A stretch of DNA of 64,000 nucleotides from Pedobacter kyonggii (lineage in GTDB: Bacteria > Bacteroidota > Bacteroidia > Sphingobacteriales > Sphingobacteriaceae), in the NCBI RefSeq assembly GCF_004310665.1, contig NZ_SIXF01000010.1, forward strand, positions 62,001 through 126,000. The letters run 5' to 3'. A program made the translations under genes and the position numbers. A model generated the notes under the pieces. The model was given only the letters and a program-made list of their open reading frames with translations, made no database searches and was not told where the DNA came from. Shown piece by piece: positions 61,876 to 64,000 of the stretch (positions are counted from its first letter, which is position 1; every line of letters begins with the position of its first letter).

Positions 61876-61945
61876 CGTCATTCCCAGCTTGATTGAGAAT
61901 CCTAATGCTATAAGCTTTAAGATTTCCTCCTGCGCGGGAATGACG
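61876..61945. repeat. Inverted repeat of the CGTCATTCCC type
   Basis: CGTCATTCCC (61876-61885) is complementary to GGGAATGACG (61936-61945); inside, GATTGAGAATCC-like and GATTTCCTCCTG-like arms can extend it weakly. It lies between convergent ruvC and the DUF4349 gene, and the word is a common Bacteroidota intergenic repeat. Confidence 0.7.
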
Positions 61946-61965
61946 CCCGATGGAATAGATTCTTA

Positions 61966-62856
61966 TTACCTAGCCTGATCTATCATGTTTTTAGTCGCTT
62001 CAGCCATTGCCAGTTTATTCTTCCGGATAAAATATTTTATAGTGAAGAATACCACGATACCTACTAATATAAGCATCCATAAATTGGAAATTGCAATGAT
62101 GATTTCTTTAAAGATCGTCCAGCCATTTACAATACCCAACCAAAGCCTGTTTATAAATGCCGGGCGGTAGTCGTACAGATTGTCATTGGCAACAATCATC
62201 GTTTTAATGGTGTTATCCTGATAAAAATTAAGGGTAATGGTACTGAATTTTACACGGCTATCGATTTGCATATTCTCGATTTTCTTATCCACATAATCAT
62301 CTTTGATATAGAGAGAGGATTCTACATTGGCACTTTTTTTTGAGGCTACTTTATTGATTTTTTCAATCGCATCGACTCTATTCTGAGCTTTTAGTTTATT
62401 GGCTAAATAAGCGATGCTTTGATCATCCATTTTCATCGATTGGTGATCTACAAAGACAGCCATTTTTGCAATGGTATTGGTAAATTCGTCTAGTTTCTCA
62501 GATGGAACCTTGGCCACCAGATAACCTTGTGTACGGTAGGAAGTAATTTCTTTTAGCGAATCGGTAGATTGTTTAACCTTATCAGTTTCCTGGATGGAGC
62601 TTTCGATAGAAAACTCCGCCACCGTTCCGCCTTCGGCTTTGATGGTTTTACTGAGCTGTTCTTTGGTGTTTTGAACGTCTTTCACCCTAAAACGCATATC
62701 TGCAGTTTTAATGATTTTTTCAGCTGCTGTAGTATCTGCAGATTCTTTGTTTAATTCCTGTGTGTCGACGGCATCGGCACTTGCATATTTTTTATTTTCA
62801 TTTTGGCAGCCAAAAATTGTTAAAATTATGGCTATAGCAATAATATTCCTTTTCAT
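61966..62856 (-). CDS. DUF4349 lipoprotein
   Basis: The 296-residue lipoprotein has a lipobox at 'TIFGC-QNEN' (Cys17). The DUF4349 domain includes 'KIIKTADMRFRVKDVQNTKEQLSKTIKAEGGTV' and 'VAKVPSEKLDEFTNTI', with a predicted coiled-coil of about residues 140-190. A 'FSTITLNFYQD' strand and a C-terminal membrane helix (about 253-275) with a basic tail follow. So it has lipid anchoring at one end and a membrane helix at the other, and may span the periplasm. Function is unknown. Confidence 0.88.
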   Translation of the reverse strand: MKRNIIAIAIILTIFGCQNENKKYASADAVDTQELNKESADTTAAEKIIKTADMRFRVKDVQNTKEQLSKTIKAEGGTVAEFSIESSIQETDKVKQSTDSLKEITSYRTQGYLVAKVPSEKLDEFTNTIAKMAVFVDHQSMKMDDQSIAYLANKLKAQNRVDAIEKINKVASKKSANVESSLYIKDDYVDKKIENMQIDSRVKFSTITLNFYQDNTIKTMIVANDNLYDYRPAFINRLWLGIVNGWTIFKEIIIAISNLWMLILVGIVVFFTIKYFIRKNKLAMAEATKNMIDQAR

Positions 62857-63058
62857 GATTGTGTGGTTCTAAATAAATAATCATTTTAAATATTTGCTTC
62901 AAATGGCCATAAGAAGTTCAGCGTTTTGGTTAGCTTTTAACGCTGTGTTTTCCCTTAATACCATAATCGTATTTAGGTAACCCAATATTGAGCTTGGAGT
63001 AGGGAGAAGGGAGTTTGGAGGGGTTTTTCGTTTATTTACCTGGAGTCTTTAATTGTGT

Positions 63059-63285
63059 CTTTTTTGAAAAGCAGGTTACTGTATACATCGGTTCCGAAAG
63101 CTCTGCCATTCGCTTTACCTCCCTGCGTTCTGTGCCCGCTTCTGTCCCTTAGGTTTAAATTACTTAGGCAGACCTTTCTATCCTAAACCCGACAGCCGCG
63201 ATAGCCCCTGATTCTTCATCAGGGCTAAAGCAAATGGCGGGACTGCTGTAACCTAAATGCTTCTGAATTTGCTTTTCAAAAAAAG
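63059..63285. repeat. Hairpin-rich intergenic element, copy B, with terminal inverted repeats
   Basis: The ends CTTTTTTGAAAAGCA (63059-63073) and its complement at 63270-63285 (one extra A) form 15-bp inverted repeats. Nested inside are GGTTAC/GTAACC (63074-63079/63248-63253), GCCATTCGCTTTA/TAAAGCAAATGGC (63105-63117/63226-63238), GGTTTA/TAAACC (63152-63157/63184-63189) and GCCCCTGAT/ATCAGGGC (63204-63212/63218-63225). No ORF fills it. It resembles a MITE-like or RNA-structured element related to copy A at 33785-34020. Confidence 0.65.
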
Positions 63286-63361
63286 AAAGTAATATTATTT
63301 TTTAATGGCCTCAATAAAGGCTGCAAGATTTAAAATCTGATGGATTTGTGCTTAAAAACAA

Positions 63362-63394
63362 AAAAGCCGATCATGAATAAACATGATCGGCTTT
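63362..63394 (-). terminator. Terminator of the 72-residue gene
   Basis: GCCGATCATG (63366-63375) pairs with CATGATCGGC (63382-63391) across a 6-base loop, extended by A/T pairs. On the minus strand a T run follows. It lies 20 bp after the stop codon. Confidence 0.88.
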
Positions 63395-63413
63395 ATATTT
63401 TATAGTAGAACGC

Positions 63414-63632
63414 TTATGCGTCTAATATTTTGAATACACCTTTAATGGCAATAATTGCACCGATGAACAAAACAATCCAGGATGCTAAAGATACTTGCCA
63501 CGAATCGTAAGCGAAACGTGCGTAAGTACCCACCATGCAAACCAGTACACCAAAAATCATTAATTTATAAATTCCTGGCTGGTTAGCCGTTTTCATACTT
63601 TCTGTATTGTGCTTTAATTCGTTGTTCTCCAT
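63414..63632 (-). CDS. Small two-helix membrane protein
   Basis: The 72-residue protein has a hydrophilic N-terminal part and two membrane helices (about residues 23-43 and 49-67) with 'FGVLVCMVGTYARFAYDSW' between. No family is recognised with certainty. It follows the e(P4) nucleotidase gene by about 57 bp on the same strand and has its own -7 box and terminator, so it is probably expressed on its own. Confidence 0.7.
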   Translation of the reverse strand: MENNELKHNTESMKTANQPGIYKLMIFGVLVCMVGTYARFAYDSWQVSLASWIVLFIGAIIAIKGVFKILDA

Positions 63633-63654
63633 AATGTTTATTTTTATGATGCTG

Positions 63655-63662
63655 CAAAAGTA
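63655..63662 (-). promoter_or_regulatory. Candidate -7 box of the 72-residue gene
   Basis: TACTTTTG on the minus strand fits TAnnTTTG about 22 bp upstream of the ATG at 63632. No good -33 TTG is seen. Confidence 0.4.
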
Positions 63663-63689
63663 ATACTTATTGCTGAATAATTATAAAAC

Positions 63690-64000
63690 TTAGTAACTTT
63701 TTAATCGTTCTAATCTTTGTTTCGCTTTATCTTTATCACTAAGTTTTTCTCCCTGATACAAAGGCTTTTCCCAATCGCCATACATTGGGTTTGGTAACAC
63801 GATATACTTTGTTCCAAATAGGTTCTGATTTGCGTTTACCTGCTCAAAGGTATTTTTGTTTTCGCGATAAAAAACATTGCTGAAATCGCTTAAATTATCG
63901 CCACATAACAGGAGAATATTATGCGTTTCATTTATTTTTTGGCGGCGCGGTTCTTTATTTGATGTTCCTTTCGATACCACTAAATGTGCATCATCTGCAT
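63690..64000 (-). CDS. C-terminal part of a 5'-nucleotidase, lipoprotein e(P4) family (runs off the right edge)
   Basis: About 103 C-terminal residues are visible. They carry the HAD acid-phosphatase end: 'SKGTSNKEPRR' (conserved Lys of motif III region) and 'ILLLCGDNLSDF' (motif IV acids), then 'LFGTKYIVLPNPMYGDWEKPLYQG'. This is the e(P4)/class C acid phosphatase group that dephosphorylates nucleotides at the outer membrane. The frame is open through base 64000, so the start lies outside; the in-frame GTG at 63980 is internal. Confidence 0.92.
   Translation of the reverse strand, partial: ADDAHLVVSKGTSNKEPRRQKINETHNILLLCGDNLSDFSNVFYRENKNTFEQVNANQNLFGTKYIVLPNPMYGDWEKPLYQGEKLSDKDKAKQRLERLKSY

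Larger units (their letters stand above)
62857..63413. other. Intergenic region holding a structured element
   Basis: About 560 bp without a credible gene. The middle (63059-63285) is a hairpin-rich element with terminal inverted repeats. The right end holds the terminator of the 72-residue gene. The first 200 bp upstream of DUF4349 show no clear promoter box. Confidence 0.5.

Noticed and set aside
1-64000. CRISPR arrays, tRNA or rRNA genes, complete insertion sequences, prophage genes
   Set aside because: I looked on both strands for regularly spaced direct repeats, tRNA cloverleaf motifs and transposase or phage proteins and found none.

Overview
The window is typical Bacteroidota chromosome, most like Sphingobacteriaceae (Pedobacter or a close relative). 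The signs are SusC/SusD pairs with an ECF sigma factor and FecR, an alternative complex III operon next to a caa3/aa3-type oxidase, AT-rich intergenic DNA, TAnnTTTG -7 promoter boxes, almost no Shine-Dalgarno sequences, and many lipoproteins with a Cys followed by Lys/Asp residues. This is judged from protein families, not from a database search. I saw no tRNA, rRNA, CRISPR array, phage or intact insertion sequence.

Layout. 0-1.6 kb: edge of an OmpA-like lipoprotein, a DUF2461 protein, a DUF983 protein and a small membrane protein. 1.7-11.8 kb (minus strand): a self-contained nutrient-uptake locus of ECF sigma, FecR anti-sigma, SusC, SusD, a zinc metallohydrolase lipoprotein and a DUF4302 lipoprotein, with its own promoters and terminators. 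It appears to sit inside the respiratory cluster. 12-28.5 kb (minus strand): one long respiratory block. In transcription order it holds alternative complex III (actA-actF), oxidase subunits II and I, heme A synthase, heme O synthase, two subunit III proteins, subunit IV, a SCO-like protein and a DUF420 assembly factor. Together they carry electrons from menaquinol to oxygen.

28.8-38 kb: a deoxyhypusine synthase-like enzyme, an outer-membrane barrel, a BlaI repressor with an M56 protease fused to a cell-wall amidase, DUF1345, a methyltransferase, a SirB1-like protein, a GH18 chitinase-like enzyme and a CAP-domain lipoprotein. 38-49.6 kb: a GH16-like lipoprotein, a frameshifted lipoprotein gene, an esterase, prfB with its programmed +1 frameshift, a beta-propeller protein with an outer-membrane receptor-like barrel, an M20 amidohydrolase and two uncharacterised proteins. 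49.7-57.9 kb (plus strand): pgi, an active/inactive M16 peptidase pair, then a compact redox module (tiny secreted ORF, cytochrome c lipoprotein, YceI, DUF5777 barrel, Rieske lipoprotein). 58-64 kb: a lone Dpp-type permease, a GT2 glycosyltransferase, a flippase-like membrane protein, ruvC, DUF4349, a small membrane protein and the end of an e(P4) 5'-nucleotidase.

The most interesting items are: the M56-amidase fusion under BlaI with three operator-like boxes spaced exactly 20 bp; an ECF-type promoter in front of susC; a SCO homologue without its copper ligands; the Rieske/cytochrome/YceI/DUF5777 module; a 227-bp hairpin-rich element with terminal inverted repeats and a divergent second copy; and the prfB recoding site.
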